Below are positions 25,686 to 37,464 of a stretch of 64,000 bases of DNA, piece by piece. The notes under the pieces were generated by a model. It was not told the DNA's origin. It saw only the letters and a program-made list of their open reading frames with translations, and made no database searches. Position numbers and translations under genes: made by a program. How positions within the stretch are numbered: position 1 is the stretch's first letter; every line of letters begins with the position of its first letter. This DNA comes from Diorhabda sublineata. Taxonomy: Eukaryota; Arthropoda; Insecta; Coleoptera; Chrysomelidae. The stretch lies in the NCBI RefSeq assembly GCF_026230105.1, contig NW_026614029.1, positions 1-64,000 on the forward strand, in the 5' to 3' direction.

Positions 25686-27853
25686 ACTCACTCAAATATA
25701 TAAGAAATGTTGAAATTCGACTTCAAATGAGGAAGAAAGGCTTTAAAAATTTTCAATCAACACAAAGTGACAATCGGCCTCAAAGGGCTTCAATGGATGT
25801 AAATCGACGATATCTGACAAAGTTGGATGCAAACTCATTCAAATATATGAGAAATGTTGAAACTCGACATCAAATGAGGAAGATAGACTTTGGAAATTTT
25901 CAATCAACACAAAGTGACAATCGACTCAATGGATGTTAATCGACGATATCTGACAAAGTTAGATGCAAACTCATTCAAATGTATAAAAAATGTTGAAATT
26001 CGATTTCAAATGAGGAAGATAGACTTTGAAAATTTTCAATCAACACAAAGTGACAATCGACCTCAAAGGGCTTCAATGGATGTTATCGACGATATCTGAC
26101 AAAGTTAGATGCAAACTCATTCAAATATATGAAAAATGTTGGAATTCGACTTCAAATGAGGAAGATAGACTTTGAAAATTTTCAATCATTACAAAGTGAC
26201 AATCGACCTCAAAGGGCTTCAATGGATGTCAATCGACGATATCTGACAAAGTTAGATGCAAACTCATTCAAATATATAAGAAATGTTGAAATTCGACTTC
26301 AAATGAGGGAGAAAGACTTTAAAAATTTTCAATCAACACAAAGTGACAATCGACTTCAGTGGGCTTCAATGGATGTTAATCGACGATATCTGACAAAGTT
26401 AGATGCAAACTCATTCAAATATATAAGAAATGTTGAAATTCGACTTCAAATGAGGAAGATAGACTTTGAAAATTTTCAATCAACACAAAGTGACAATCGA
26501 CTCAATGGATGTTAATCGATGATATCTGACAAAGTTAGATGTAAACTCATTCAAATATATAACATTTGATGAAATTCGACTTCAAATGAGGAAGATAGAC
26601 TTTGAAAATTTTCAATCAACACAAAGTGACAATCGACCTCAATGGGCTTCAATGAATGTAAATCGACGATATCTGACAAAGTTGGATGCAAACTCATTCA
26701 AATATATAAGAAATGTTGAAATTCGACTTCAAATGAGGAAGATAGAATTAGAAAATTTTCAATCAACACAAAATGACAATCGACCTCAAAGGGCTTCAAT
26801 TGATGTTAATCGACGATATCTGAAAAAGTAAGATGAGAACTCACTCAAATATATAAGAAATGTTGAAATTCGACTTCAAATGAGGAAGAAAGGCTTTAAA
26901 AATTTTCAATCAACACAAAGTGACAATCGGCCTCAAAGGGCTTCAATGGATGTAAATCGACGATATCTGACAAAGTTGGATGCAAACTCATTCAAATATA
27001 TGAGAAATGTTGAAACTCGACATCAAATGAGGAAGATAGACTTTGGAAATTTTCAATCAACACAAAGTGACAATCGACTCAATGGATGTTAATCGACGAT
27101 ATCTGACAAAGTTAGATGCAAACTCATTCAAATATATAAAAAATGTTGAAATTCGATTTCAAATGAGGAAGATAGACTTTGAAAATTTTCAATCAACACA
27201 AAGTGACAATCGACCTCAAAGGGCTTCAATGGATGTTATCGACGATATCTGACAAAGTTAGATGCAAACTCATTCAAATATATGAAAAATGTTGGAATTC
27301 GACTTCAAATGAGGAAGATAGACTTTGAAAATTTTCAATCATTACAAAGTGACAATCGACCTCAAAGGGCTTCAATGGATGTCAATCGACGATATCTGAC
27401 AAAGTTAGATGCAAACTCATTCAAATATATAAGAAATGTTGAAATTCGACTTCAAATGAGGAAGATAGACTTTGAAAATTTTCAATCAACACAAAGTGAC
27501 AATCGACTCAATGGATGTTAATCGATGATATCTGACAAAGTTAGATGTAAACTCATTCAAATATATAACATTTGATGAAATTCGACTTCAAATGAGGAAG
27601 ATAGACTTTGAAAATTTTCAATCAACACAAAGTGACAATCGACCTCAATGGGCTTCAATGAATGTAAATCGACGATATCTGACAAAGTTGGATGCAAACT
27701 CATTCAAATATATAAGAAATGTTGAAATTCGACTTCAAATGAGGAAGATAGAATTAGAAAATTTTCAATCAACACAAAATGACAATCGACCTCAAAGGGC
27801 TTCAATTGATGTTAATCGACGATATCTGAAAAAGTAAGATGAGAACTCACTCA
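25686..27853 (+). repeat. Tandem segmental duplication, second copy one monomer shorter
   Basis: Copy 1 (25686 to about 26838) and copy 2 (26839 to about 27853) share 'caatcggcctc', 'cgacatcaaatgagg', 'gttatcgacgatatc', 'caatcattacaaag' and 'gatgtcaatcg'. The offset is 1153 bp in the left part and 1006 bp in the right. The 147-bp difference is one monomer, with 'atgagggagaaagac' and 'cgacttcagtggg' (about 26300-26450), which is missing from copy 2. Confidence 0.88.
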
Positions 27854-28123
27854 AATATATAAGAAATGTTGAAATTCGACTTCAAATGAGGAAGAAAGGC
27901 TTTAAAAATTTTCAATCAACACAAAGTGACAATCGACCTCAATGGGCTTCAATCGATGTTAATCGACGATATCTGACAAAGTTGGATGCGAACTCATTGA
28001 AATATATAAGAAATGTTGAAATTTGACTTCAAATGAGGAAGATAGACTTTGAAAATTTTCAATCAACACAAAGTGACAATCGACCTCAAAGGGCTTCAAT
28101 GGATGTTAATCGACGATATCTGA

Positions 28124-29070
28124 CAAAGTAAGATGCGAACTCACTCAAATATATAAGAAATGTTGAAATTCGACTTCAAATGAGGAAGAAAGGCTTTAAA
28201 AATTTTCAATCAACACAAAGTGACAATCGACCTCAATTGGCTTCAATGAATGTAAATCGACGATATCTGACAAAGTTGGATGCAAACTCATTCAAATATA
28301 TGAGAAATGTTGAAACTCGACTTCAAATGAGGTAGATAGACTTTGGAAATTTTCAATCAACACAAAGTGACAATCGACCTCAATGGGCTTCAATGAATCT
28401 AAATCGACGATATCTGACAAAGTTGGATGCAAACTCATTCAAATATATAAGAAATGTTGAAATTTGACTTCAAATGAGGAAGATAGACTTTGAAAATTTT
28501 CAATCAACACAAAGTGACAATCGACCTCAAAGGGCTTCAATTGATGTTAATCGACGATATCTGAAAAAGTAAGATGAGAACTCACTCAAATATATAAGAA
28601 ATGTTGAAATTCGACTTCAAATGAGGAAGAAAGGCTTTAAAAATTTTCAATCAACACAAAGTGACAATCGACATCAATGGGCTTCAATGAATGTAAATCG
28701 ACGATATCTGACAAAGTTGGATGCAAACTCATTCAAATATATGAGAAATGTTGAAACTCGACTTCAAATGAGGAAGATAGACTGGAAATTTTCAATCAAC
28801 ACAAAGTGACAATCGACCTCCATGGGCTTCAATGAATCTAAATCGACGATATCTGACAAAGTTGGATGCAAACTCATTCAAATATATAAGAAATGTTGAA
28901 ATTCGACTTCATGAGGAAGATAGACTTTGAAAATTTTCAATCAACACAAAGTGACAATCGAACTCAAAGGGCTTCAATGGATGTAAATCAACGATATCTG
29001 ACAAAGTTGGATGCAAACTCATTCAAATATATAACAATTGATGAAAATCGACTTCAAATGAGGAAGATAG
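28124..29070 (+). repeat. Segmental repeat D, copy 1 (partner 31337-32283)
   Basis: Matches 31337 to about 32283 at an offset of 3213 bp. Shared rare variants are 'aaatgaggtagatag' (28331 and 31544), 'aatcgacatcaatggg', 'gatagactggaaatt' (two bases missing) and 'cgacctccatggg'. The shared 'gaggtag' puts an in-frame TAG in both copies, so a copy with a broken frame was amplified. Confidence 0.82.
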
Positions 29071-30719
29071 ACTTTGAAAATTTTCAATCAACACAAAGTG
29101 ACAATCGACCTCAATGGGCTTCAATGAATGTAAATCGACGATATCTGACAATGTTGGATGCAAACTCATTCAAATATATAAGAAATGTTGAAATTCGACT
29201 TCAAATGAGGAAGAAAGGCTTTAAAAATTTTCAATCAACACAAAGTGACAATCGACCTCAATGGGCTTCAATGAATGTAAATCGACGATATCTGACAAAG
29301 TTGGATGCAAACTCATTCAAATATATAAGAAATGTTGAAATTCGACTTCATGAGGAAGATAGACTTTGAAAATTTTCAATCAACACAAAGTGACAATCGA
29401 ACTCAAAGGGCTTCAATGGATGTAAATCAACGATATCTGACAAAGTTGGATGCAAACTCATTCAAATATATAACAATTGATGAAAATCGACTTCAAATGA
29501 GGAAGATAGACTTTGAAAATTTTCAATCAACACAAAGTGACAATCGACCTCAATGGGCTTCAATGAATGTAAATCGACGATATCTGACAATGTTGGATGC
29601 AAACTCATTCAAATATATAAGAAATGTTGAAATTCGACTTCAAATGAGGAAGAAACGCTTTAAAAATTTTCAATCAACACAAAGTGACAATCGACCTCAA
29701 TGGGCTTCAATGAATGTAAATCGACGATATCTGACAAAGTTGGATGCAAACTCATTCAAATATATAAGAAATGTTGAAATTTGACTTCAAATGAGGAAGA
29801 TAGACTTTGAAAATTTTCAATCAACACAAAGTGACAATCGACCTCAAAGGGCTTCAATGGATGTTAATCGACGATATCTGACAAAGTAAGATGCGAACTC
29901 ACTCAAATATATAAGAAATGTTGAAATTCGACTCCAAATGAGGAAGAAAGGCTTTAAAAATTTTCAATCAACACAAAGTGACAATCGACATCAATGGGCT
30001 TCAATGAATGTAAATCGACGATATCTGACAAAGTTGGATGCAAACTCATTCAAATATATAAGAAATGTTGAAATTCGACTTCATGAGGAAGATAGACTTT
30101 GAAAATTTTCAATCAACACAAAGTGACAATCGAACTCAAAGGGCTTCAATGGATGTAAATCAACGATATCTGACAAAGTTGGATGCAAACTCATTCAAAT
30201 ATATAACAATTGATGAAAATCGACTTCAAATGAGGAAGATAGACTTTGAAAATTTTCAATCAACACAAAGTGACAATCGACCTCAATGGGCTTCAATGAA
30301 TGTAAATCGACGATATCTGACAATGTTGGATGCAAACTCATTCAAATATATAAGAAATGTTGAAATTCGACTTCAAATGAGGAAGAAAGGCTTTAAAAAT
30401 TTTCAATCAACACAAAGTGACAATCGACCTCAATGGGCTTCAATGAATGTAAATCGACGATATCTGACAAAGTTGGATGCAAACTCATTCAAATATATAA
30501 GAAATGTTGAAATTTGACTTCAAATGAGGAAGATAGACTTTGAAAATTTTCAATCAACACAAAGTGACAATCGACCTCAAAGGGCTTCAATGGATGTTAA
30601 TCGACGATATCTGACAAAGTAAGATGCGAACTCACTCAAATATATAAGAAATGTTGAAATTCGACTCCAAATGAGGAAGAAAGGCTTTAAAAATTTTCAA
30701 TCAACACAAAGTGACAATC
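28893..30719 (+). repeat. 439-bp trimer and 733-bp pentamer higher-order repeats
   Basis: A three-monomer unit of 439 bp (3 x 147 minus 2) is present at 28893 and 29332, and again at 30065, an offset of 733 bp (5 x 147 minus 2). Markers are 'aatcgaactcaaagg', 'gtaaatcaacgatatc', 'gatgaaaatcgac' and 'gacaatgttggatg'. The 733-bp offset also carries 'cgactccaaatgagg' (29931 and 30664). The unit changed size by two monomers between duplications. Confidence 0.85.
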
Positions 30720-31013
30720 GACCTCAATTGGCTTCAATGAATGTAAATCGACGATATCTGAAAAAGTTGGATGCAAACTCATTCAAATATATGAGAAATG
30801 TTGAAATTCGACTTCATGAGGAAGATAGACTTTGAAAATTTTCAATCAACACAAAGTGACAATCGACCTCAAAGGGCTTCAATGGATGTAAATCGACGAT
30901 ATCTGACAAAGTTGGATGCAAACTCATTCAAATATATAAGAAATGTTGAAATTTGACTTCAAATGAGGAAGATAGACTTTGGAAATTTTCAATCAACACA
31001 AAGTGACAATCGA
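30314..31013 (+). repeat. Inverted repeat arm IR2-left (partner 40354-41053)
   Basis: About 700 bp matches the reverse complement of 40354-41053 at a constant coordinate sum of about 71367. Shared rare variants in order are 'gacaatgttggatg', 'gaagaaaggcttt', 'gaaatttgacttc', 'cgactccaaatgagg', 'cctcaattggcttc', 'tctgaaaaagttgg' and 'cttcatgagg'. I noticed one difference by eye ('ataaggaatg' in the partner). The right end of the arm is where this copy has the 11-bp deletion 'cgactcaatgg'. Confidence 0.88.
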
Positions 31014-31336
31014 CTCAATGGATGTTAATCGATGATATCTGACAAAGTTAGATGTAAACTCATTCGAATATATAACATTTGATGAAATTCGACTTCAAAT
31101 GAGGAAGATAGACTTTGAAAATTTTCAATCAACACAAAGTGACAATCGACCTCAATGGGCTTCAATGAATGTAAATCGACGATATCTGACAAAGTTGGAT
31201 GCAAACTCATTCAAATATATAAGAAATGTTGAAATTCGACTTCAAATGAGGAAGATAGAATTAGAAAATTTTCAATCAACACAAAATGACAATCGACCTC
31301 AAAAGGCTTCAATTGATGTTAATCGACGATATCTGA

Positions 31337-32283
31337 AAAAGTAAGATGCGAACTCACTCAAATATATAAGAAATGTTGAAATTCGACTTCAAATGAGGAA
31401 GAAAGGCTTTAAAAATTTTCAATCAACACAAAGTGACAATCGACCTCAATTGGTTTCAATGAATGTAAATCGACGATATCTGACAAAGTTGGATGCAAAC
31501 TCATTCAAATATATGAGAAATGTTGAAACTCGACTTCAAATGAGGTAGATAGACTTTGGAAATTTTCAATCAACACAAAGTGACAATCGACCTCTATGGG
31601 CTTCAATGAATCTAAATCGACGATATCTGACAAAGTTGGATGCAAACTCATTCAAATATATAAGAAATGTTGAAATTTGACTTCAAATGAGGAAGATAGA
31701 CTTTGAAAATTTTCAATCAACACAAAGTGACAATCGACCTCAAAGGGCTTCAATTGATGTTAATCGACGATATCTGAAAAAGTAAGATGAGAACTCACTC
31801 AAATATATAAGAAATGTTGAAATTCGACTTCAAATGAGGAAGAAAGGCTTTAAAAATTTTCAATCAACACAAAGTGACAATCGACATCAATGGGCTTCAA
31901 TGAATGTAAATCGACGATATCTGACAAAGTTGGATGCAAACTCATTCAAATATATGAGAAATGTTGAAACTCGACTTCAAATGAGGAAGATAGACTGGAA
32001 ATTTTCAATCAACACAAAGTGACAATCGACCTCCATGGGCTTCAATGAATCTAAATCGACAATATCTGACAAAGTTGGATGCAAACTCATTCAAATATAT
32101 AAGAAATGTTGAAATTCGACTTCATGAGGAAGATAGACTTTGAAAATTTTCAATCAACACAAAGTGACAATCGACCTCAAAGGGCTTCAATGGATGTAAA
32201 TCAACGATATCTGACAAAGTTGGATGCAAACTCATTCAAATATATAACAATTGATGAAATTCGACTTCAAATGAGGAAGATAG
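31337..32283 (+). repeat. Segmental repeat D, copy 2
   Basis: Partner of 28124-29070. Copy-specific changes include 'ttggtttcaatg' at about 31451, 'cctctatggg' at about 31592 and 'tcgacaatatctg' at about 32058, the last a CG-to-CA change. A further fragment of the same type, with 'gactggaaatt' and 'cctccatggg', lies at about 33440-33670. Confidence 0.8.
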
Positions 32284-33800
32284 ACTTGAAAATTTTCAAT
32301 CAACACAAAGTGACAATCGACCTCAATGGGCTTCAATGAATGTAAATCGACGATATCTGACAATGTTGGATGCAAACTCATTCAAATATATAAGAAATGT
32401 TGAAATTCGACTTCAAATGAGGAAGAAAGGCTTTAAAAATTTTCAATCAACACAAAGTGACAATCGACCTCAATGGGCTTCAATGAATGTAAATCGACGA
32501 TATCTGACAAAGTTGGATGCAAACTCATTCAAATATATAAGAAATGTTGAAATTTGACTTCAAATGAGGAAGATAGACTTTGAAAATTTTCAATCAACAC
32601 AAAGTGACAATCGACCTCAAAGGGCTTCAATGGATGTTAATCGACGATATCTGACAAAGTAAGATGCGAACTCACTCAAATATATAAGAAATGTTGAAAT
32701 TCGACTTCAAATGAGGAAGAAAGGCTTTAAAAATTTTCAATCAACACAAAGTGACAATCGACCTCAATTGGCTTCAATGAATGTAAATCGACGATATCTG
32801 ACAAAGTTAGATGCAAACTCATTCAAATATATAAGAAATGTTGAAATTCGACTTCAAATGAGGAAGATAGACTTTGAAAATTTTCAATCAACACAAAGTG
32901 ACAATCGACGCAATGGATGTTAATCGATGATATCTGACAAAGTTAGATGTAAACTCATTCAAATATATAACATTTGATGAAATTCGACTTCAAATGAGGA
33001 AGATAGACTTTGAAAATTTTCAATCAACACAAAGTGACAATCGACCTCAATGGGCTTCAATGAATGTAAATCGACGATATCTGACAAAGTTGGATGCAAA
33101 CTCATTCAAATATATAAGAAATGTTGAAATTCGACTTCAAATGAGGAAGATAGAATTAGAAAATTTTCAATCAACACAAAATGGCAATCGACCTCAAAGG
33201 GCTTCAATTGATGTTAATCGACGATATCTGAAAAAGTAAGATGCGAACTCACTCAAATATATAAGAAATGTTGAAATTCGACTCCAAATGAGGAAGAAAG
33301 GCTTTAAAAATTTTCAATCAACACAAAGTGACAATCGACCTCAATGGGCTTCAATCGATGTTAATCGACGATATCTGACAAAGTTGGATGCGAACTCATT
33401 GAAATATATAAGAAATGTTGAAATTTGACTTCAAATGAGGAAGAAAGACTTTGAAAATTTTCAATCAACACAAAGTGACAATCGACATCAATGGGCTTCA
33501 ATGAATGTAAATCGACGATATCTGACAAAGTTGGATGCAAACTCATTCAAATATATGAGAAATGTTGAAACTCGACTTCAAATGAGGAAGATAGACTGGA
33601 AATTTTCAATCAACACAAAGTGACAATCGACCTCCATGGGCTTCAATGAATCTAAATCGACAATATCTGACAAAGTTGGATGCAAACTCATTCAAATATA
33701 TAACAATTGATGAAATTCGACTTCAAATGAGGAAGATAGACTTTGGAAATTTTCAATCAACACAAAGTGACAATCGACCTCAATGGGCTTCAATGAATGT

Positions 33801-33822
33801 AAATCGACGATAGGTCTTCAAT
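33801..33822 (+). repeat. 28-bp monomer remnant at an out-of-phase junction
   Basis: The sequence 'aaatcgacgataggtcttc' joins phase 20 of one monomer directly to phase 140 of another, leaving a 28-bp remnant and removing 119 bp (or 119 plus whole monomers). 'ata' occurs on both parent sequences at the join: 'cgata' at phases 18-20, and 'cataggtcttc' at 137-139. This 3-bp microhomology points to an illegitimate end joining or template switch. Confidence 0.85.
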
Positions 33823-35065
33823 GGATGTTAATCGACGATATCTGACGAAGTTAGATGCAAACTCATTCAAATATATAACAATTGATAGAAATCGACTTCA
33901 AATGAGGAAGGTAGACTTTGAAAATTTTCAATCAACACAAAGTGACAATCGACCTCAAAGGGCTTCAATGGATGTTAATCGACGATATCTGACAAAGTAA
34001 GATGCGAACTCACTCAAATATATAAGAAATGTTGAAATTCGACTTCAAATGAGGAAGGACGGCTTCAAAAATTTTCAATCAACATAAAGTGACAATCGAC
34101 CTCAATGGGCTTCAATGAATGTAAATCGACGATATCTGACAAAGTTGGATGCGAACTCATTCAAATATATGAGAAATGTTGAAACTCGACCTCAAATGAG
34201 GAAGATGGACTTTGAAAATTTTCAATCAACACAAAGTGACAATCGACCTCAAAGGGCTTCAATGGATGTAAATCGACGATATCTGACAAAGTTGGATGCA
34301 AACTCATTCAAATATATAACAATTGATGAAATTCGACTTCAAATGAGGAAGATAGACTTTGAAAATTTTCAATCAACACAAAGTGACAATCGACCTCAAT
34401 GGGCTTCAATGAATGTAAATCGACGATATCTGACAAAGTTGGATGCAAACTCTTTCAAATATATAAGAAATGTTGAAACTCGACTTCAAATGAGGAAGAT
34501 AGACTTTGGAAATTTTCAATCAACACAAAGTGACGTCGACCTCAATGGGCTTCAATGAATGTAAATCGACGATATCTGACAAAGTTGGATGCAAACTCAT
34601 TCAAATATATAAGAAATGTTGAAACTCGACTTCAAATGAGGAAGATAGACTTTGAAAATTTTCAATCAACACAAAGTGACAATCGACCTCAAAATGCTTC
34701 AATGGATGTTAATCGACGATATCTAATAAAGTTAGATGCAAATTCATTCGAATATATAAAAAATGTTGAAATTCGACTTCAAATGAGGAAGATAGACTTT
34801 GAAAATTTTCAATCAACACAAAGTGACAATCGACCTCAATGGGCTTCAATGGATGTTAAACGACGATATCTGACAAAGTAAGATGCGAACTCACTCAAAT
34901 ATATAAGAAATGTTGAAATTCGACTTCAAATGAGGAAGAAAGACTTTAAAAATTTTCAATCAACACAAAGTGACAATCGACTCAATGGATGTTAATCGAC
35001 GATAACTGACAAAGTTAGATGCAAACTCATTCAAATATATAACAATTGATGAAATTCGACTTCAA
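33811..35065 (+). repeat. Transition stretch between domain C and the dimer array
   Basis: This is mixed satellite with no gene. It begins at the 28-bp remnant junction and carries 'tctgacgaag', 'gatagaaatcgac', 'gaaggtagac', 'cggcttcaaaaatt' and 'cgacctcaaatgagg', a set repeated in reverse at 37465-37835. Further right are 146-bp units ('gtgacgtcgacc' at about 34533), 'tctaataaag' at about 34724 and one 136-bp unit at about 34980. Confidence 0.75.
33836..34205 (+). repeat. Inverted repeat arm IR1-left (partner 37465-37835)
   Basis: About 370 bp matches the reverse complement of 37465-37835 through three monomers. Uncommon variants shared in order are 'tctgacgaagtt', 'gatagaaatcgac', 'gaggaaggtagac', 'gtaagatgcgaactcac', 'ggcttcaaaaattttc' and 'cgacctcaaatgagg'. 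Differences are single bases, such as 'gaaggacgg' here against 'gaagaaagg' there. The arms face each other across the strand-switch junction at 36298. Confidence 0.85.
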
Positions 35066-36298
35066 ATGAGGAAGATGGACTTTGGAAATTTTCAATCAAA
35101 ACAAAGTGACAATCGACTTCGAAGGGCTTCAATGGATGTTAATCGACGATATCTGACAAAGTTAGATGCGAACTCATTCAAATATATAAGAAATGTTGAA
35201 ATTCGACTTCAAATGAGGAAGATAGACTTTGAAAATTTTCAATCAACACAAAATGACAATCGACTTCAATGGGCTTCAATGAATGTAAATCGACGATATC
35301 TGACAAAGTTTAATGCAAACTCATTCAAATATATAAGAAATGTTGAAATTCGACCTCAAATGAGGAAGATAGACTTTGAAAATTTTCAATCAACACAAAA
35401 TGACAATCGACCTCGAAGGGCTTCAATGGATGTTAATCGACGATATCTGACAAAGTTAGATGCGAACTCATTCAAATATATAAGAAATGTTGAAATTCGA
35501 CTTCAAATGAGGAAGATAGACTTTGAAAATTTTCAATCAACACAAAATGACAATCGACCTCAATGGGCTTCAATGAATGTAAATCGACGATATCTGACAA
35601 AGTTTAATGCAAACTCATTCAAATATATAAGAAATGTTGAAATTCGACTTCAAATGAGGAAGATAGACTTTGAAAATTTTCAATCAACACAAAGTGACAA
35701 TCGACCTCGAAGGGCTTCAATGGATGTTAATCGACGATATCTGACAAAGTTAGATGCGAACTCATTCAAATATATAAGAGATGTTGAAATTCGACTTCAA
35801 ATGAGGAAGATAGACTTTGAAAATTTTCAATCAACACAAAGTGACAATCGACCTCAATGGGCTTCAATGGATGTTAATCGACGATATCTGACAAAGTTAG
35901 ATGCGAACTCATTCAAATATATAAGAAATGTTGAAATTCGACTTCAAATGAGGAAGATAGACTTTGAAAATTTTCAATCAACACAAAATGACAATCGACC
36001 TCGAAGGGCTTCAATGGATGTTAATCGACGATATCTGACAAAGTTAGATGCGAACTCATTCAAATATATAAGAAATGTTGAAATTCGACTTCAAATGAGG
36101 AAGATAGACTTTGAAAATTTTCAATCAACACAAAATGACAATCGACCTCAATGGGCTTCAATGAATGTAAATCGACGATATCTGACAAAGTTTAATGCAA
36201 ACTCATTCAAATATATAAGAAATGTTGAAATTCGACTTCAAATGAGGAAGATAGACTTTGAAAATTTTCAATCAACACAAAGTGACAATCGACCTCAA
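35066..36298 (+). repeat. 294-bp dimer array next to the strand switch
   Basis: Two monomer types alternate with a 294-bp period. One has 'cctcgaagggcttcaatgg' with 'gttagatgcg'; the other has 'cctcaatgggcttcaatg' with 'aaagtttaatgcaaac'. 'caaaatgacaatcg' accompanies most units. The 'tttaatgc' variant is at about 35309, 35603 and 36191, and 'cgaaggg' at about 35120, 35413, 35707 and 36001. One dimer near 35850 carries a different second monomer. The array breaks off at the inversion junction. Its 422-codon open frame is a by-product of uniform 147-bp spacing. Confidence 0.88.
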
Positions 36299-36306
36299 TT
36301 TGAAGT
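36291..36306. other. Strand-switch junction 1 (forward to reverse)
   Basis: Forward satellite reads up to 'cgacctcaat' (phase 139) and continues as reverse-strand satellite 'ttgaagtcgag' (phase 81 going down). 'at' could belong to either side, so microhomology is about 2 bp. The two sides are out of phase, so this is not an exchange at equivalent monomer positions. Confidence 0.93.
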
Positions 36307-36523
36307 CGAGTTTCAACATTTCTTATATATTTGAATGAGTTTGCATCCAACATTGTCAGATATCGTCGATTTACATTCATTGAAGCACATTGAGGTCGAT
36401 TGTCACTTTGTGTTGATTGAAAACTTTCAAAGTCTATCTTCCTCATTTGAAGTCGAATTTCAACATTTTTTATATATTTGAATGAGTTTGCATCTAACTT
36501 TTCCAGATATCGTCGATTTACAT

Positions 36524-37140
36524 TCATTGAAGCCCATTGAGGTCGATGTCACTTTGTGTTGATTGAGAATTTCCAAAGTCTATCTTCCTCATTTGATGTC
36601 GAGTTTCAACATTTCTTATATATTTGAATGAGTTTGCATCCAACTTTGTCAGATATCGTCGATTTACATTCATTGAAGCACATTGAGGTCGATTGTCACT
36701 TTGTGTTGATTGAAAACTTTCAAAGTCTATCTTCCTCATTTGAAGTCGAATTTCAACATTTTTTATATATTTGAATGAGTTTGCATCTAACTTTGTCAGA
36801 TATCGTCGATTTACATTCATTGAAGCCCATTGAGGTCGATGTCACTTTGTGTTGATTGAAAATTTCCAAAGTCTATCTTCCTCATTTGATGTCGAGTTTC
36901 AACATTTCTTATATATTTGAATGAGTTTGCATCCAACTTTGTCAGATATCGTCGATTTACATTCATTGAAGCCCACTGAGGTCGATTGTCACTTTGTGTT
37001 GATTGAAAATTTCCAAAGTCTATCTTCCTCATTTGAAGTCAAATTTCAACATTTCTTATATATTTGAATGAGTTTGCATCCAACTTTGTCAGATATCGTC
37101 GATTTACATCCATTGAAGCCCTTTGAGGTCGATTGTCACT
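36524..37140 (-). repeat. Duplication inside the reverse block (partner 39458-40074)
   Basis: Matches 39458-40074 at an offset of 2934 bp (20 x 147 minus 6). Both copies contain two 146-bp units ('gaggtcgatgtcac'), 'catttgatgtcgag', 'gaagcacattgagg' and then 'gaagtcaaatttc'. They separate near 37140, where this copy has 'tttttaaagcc' and the partner 'ttttcaaagtc'. The three one-base-deleted monomers account for part of the 6-bp shortfall. Confidence 0.75.
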
Positions 37141-37464
37141 TTGTGTTGATTGAAAATTTTTAAAGCCTTTCTTCCTCATTTGAAGTCGAATTTCAACATT
37201 TCTTATATATTTGAGTGAGTTCGCATCTTACTTTGTCAGATATTGTCGATTAACATCCATTGAAGCCCTTTGAGGTCGATTGTCACTTTGTGTTGATTGA
37301 AAATTTTCAAAGTCTATCTTCCTCATGAAGTCGAATTCCAACATTTCTTATATATTTGAATGAGTTTGCATCCAACTTTGTCAGATATCGTCGATTTAGA
37401 TTCATTGAAGCCCTTTGAGGTCGATTGTCACTTTGTGTTAATTGAAAATTTCCAAAGTCTATCT

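Larger units (their letters stand above)
18677..33810 (+). repeat. Satellite domain C: CpG-decayed, stop-rich monomers
   Basis: The typical variants are 'gaaatttgacttc' (from ttcgac), 'aatcgatgatatc' (from cgacg), 'aaatcaacgatatc', 'aaatcgacaatatc', 'gatagaattagaaaa', 'aacatttgatg', 'gaagaaaggcttt', 'aaagtaagatgagaactcac' and 'cttcaattgatg'. The first four are CG-to-TG or CG-to-CA changes. Open frames here are short, usually 60-160 codons, because 'aatttga' and 'aagtaag' put stops in the repeat frame. The domain looks older or differently modified than its neighbours; that is inference. Confidence 0.8.
1..36298 (+). repeat. 147-bp satellite array, forward block 1
   Basis: About 247 head-to-tail monomers of a 147-bp satellite fill this block with no gap and no foreign DNA. 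Nearly every unit carries 'atcgacgatatctgac', 'gcaaactcattcaaatat', 'aatgaggaag' and 'caacacaaagtgacaatcg' in that order. The main length classes are 147 bp; 145 bp (two A lost, giving 'cttcatgagg'); 146 bp ('gtgacatcgacc'); 136 bp (11 bp lost, giving 'cgactcaatgg'); and 133 bp (14 bp lost, giving 'caatcatcgacc'). The first base lies near phase 128, so the array starts outside the window. The sequence shows the tandem structure directly. A centromeric or heterochromatic location is inferred from length and homogeneity. No gene is present. Confidence 0.98.

Noticed and set aside
31025..31210. Reverse-strand open frames of 61 codons (also 33361-33546)
   Set aside because: They arise where a variant removes the one stop per monomer in that reverse frame. 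They are shadows of the satellite.
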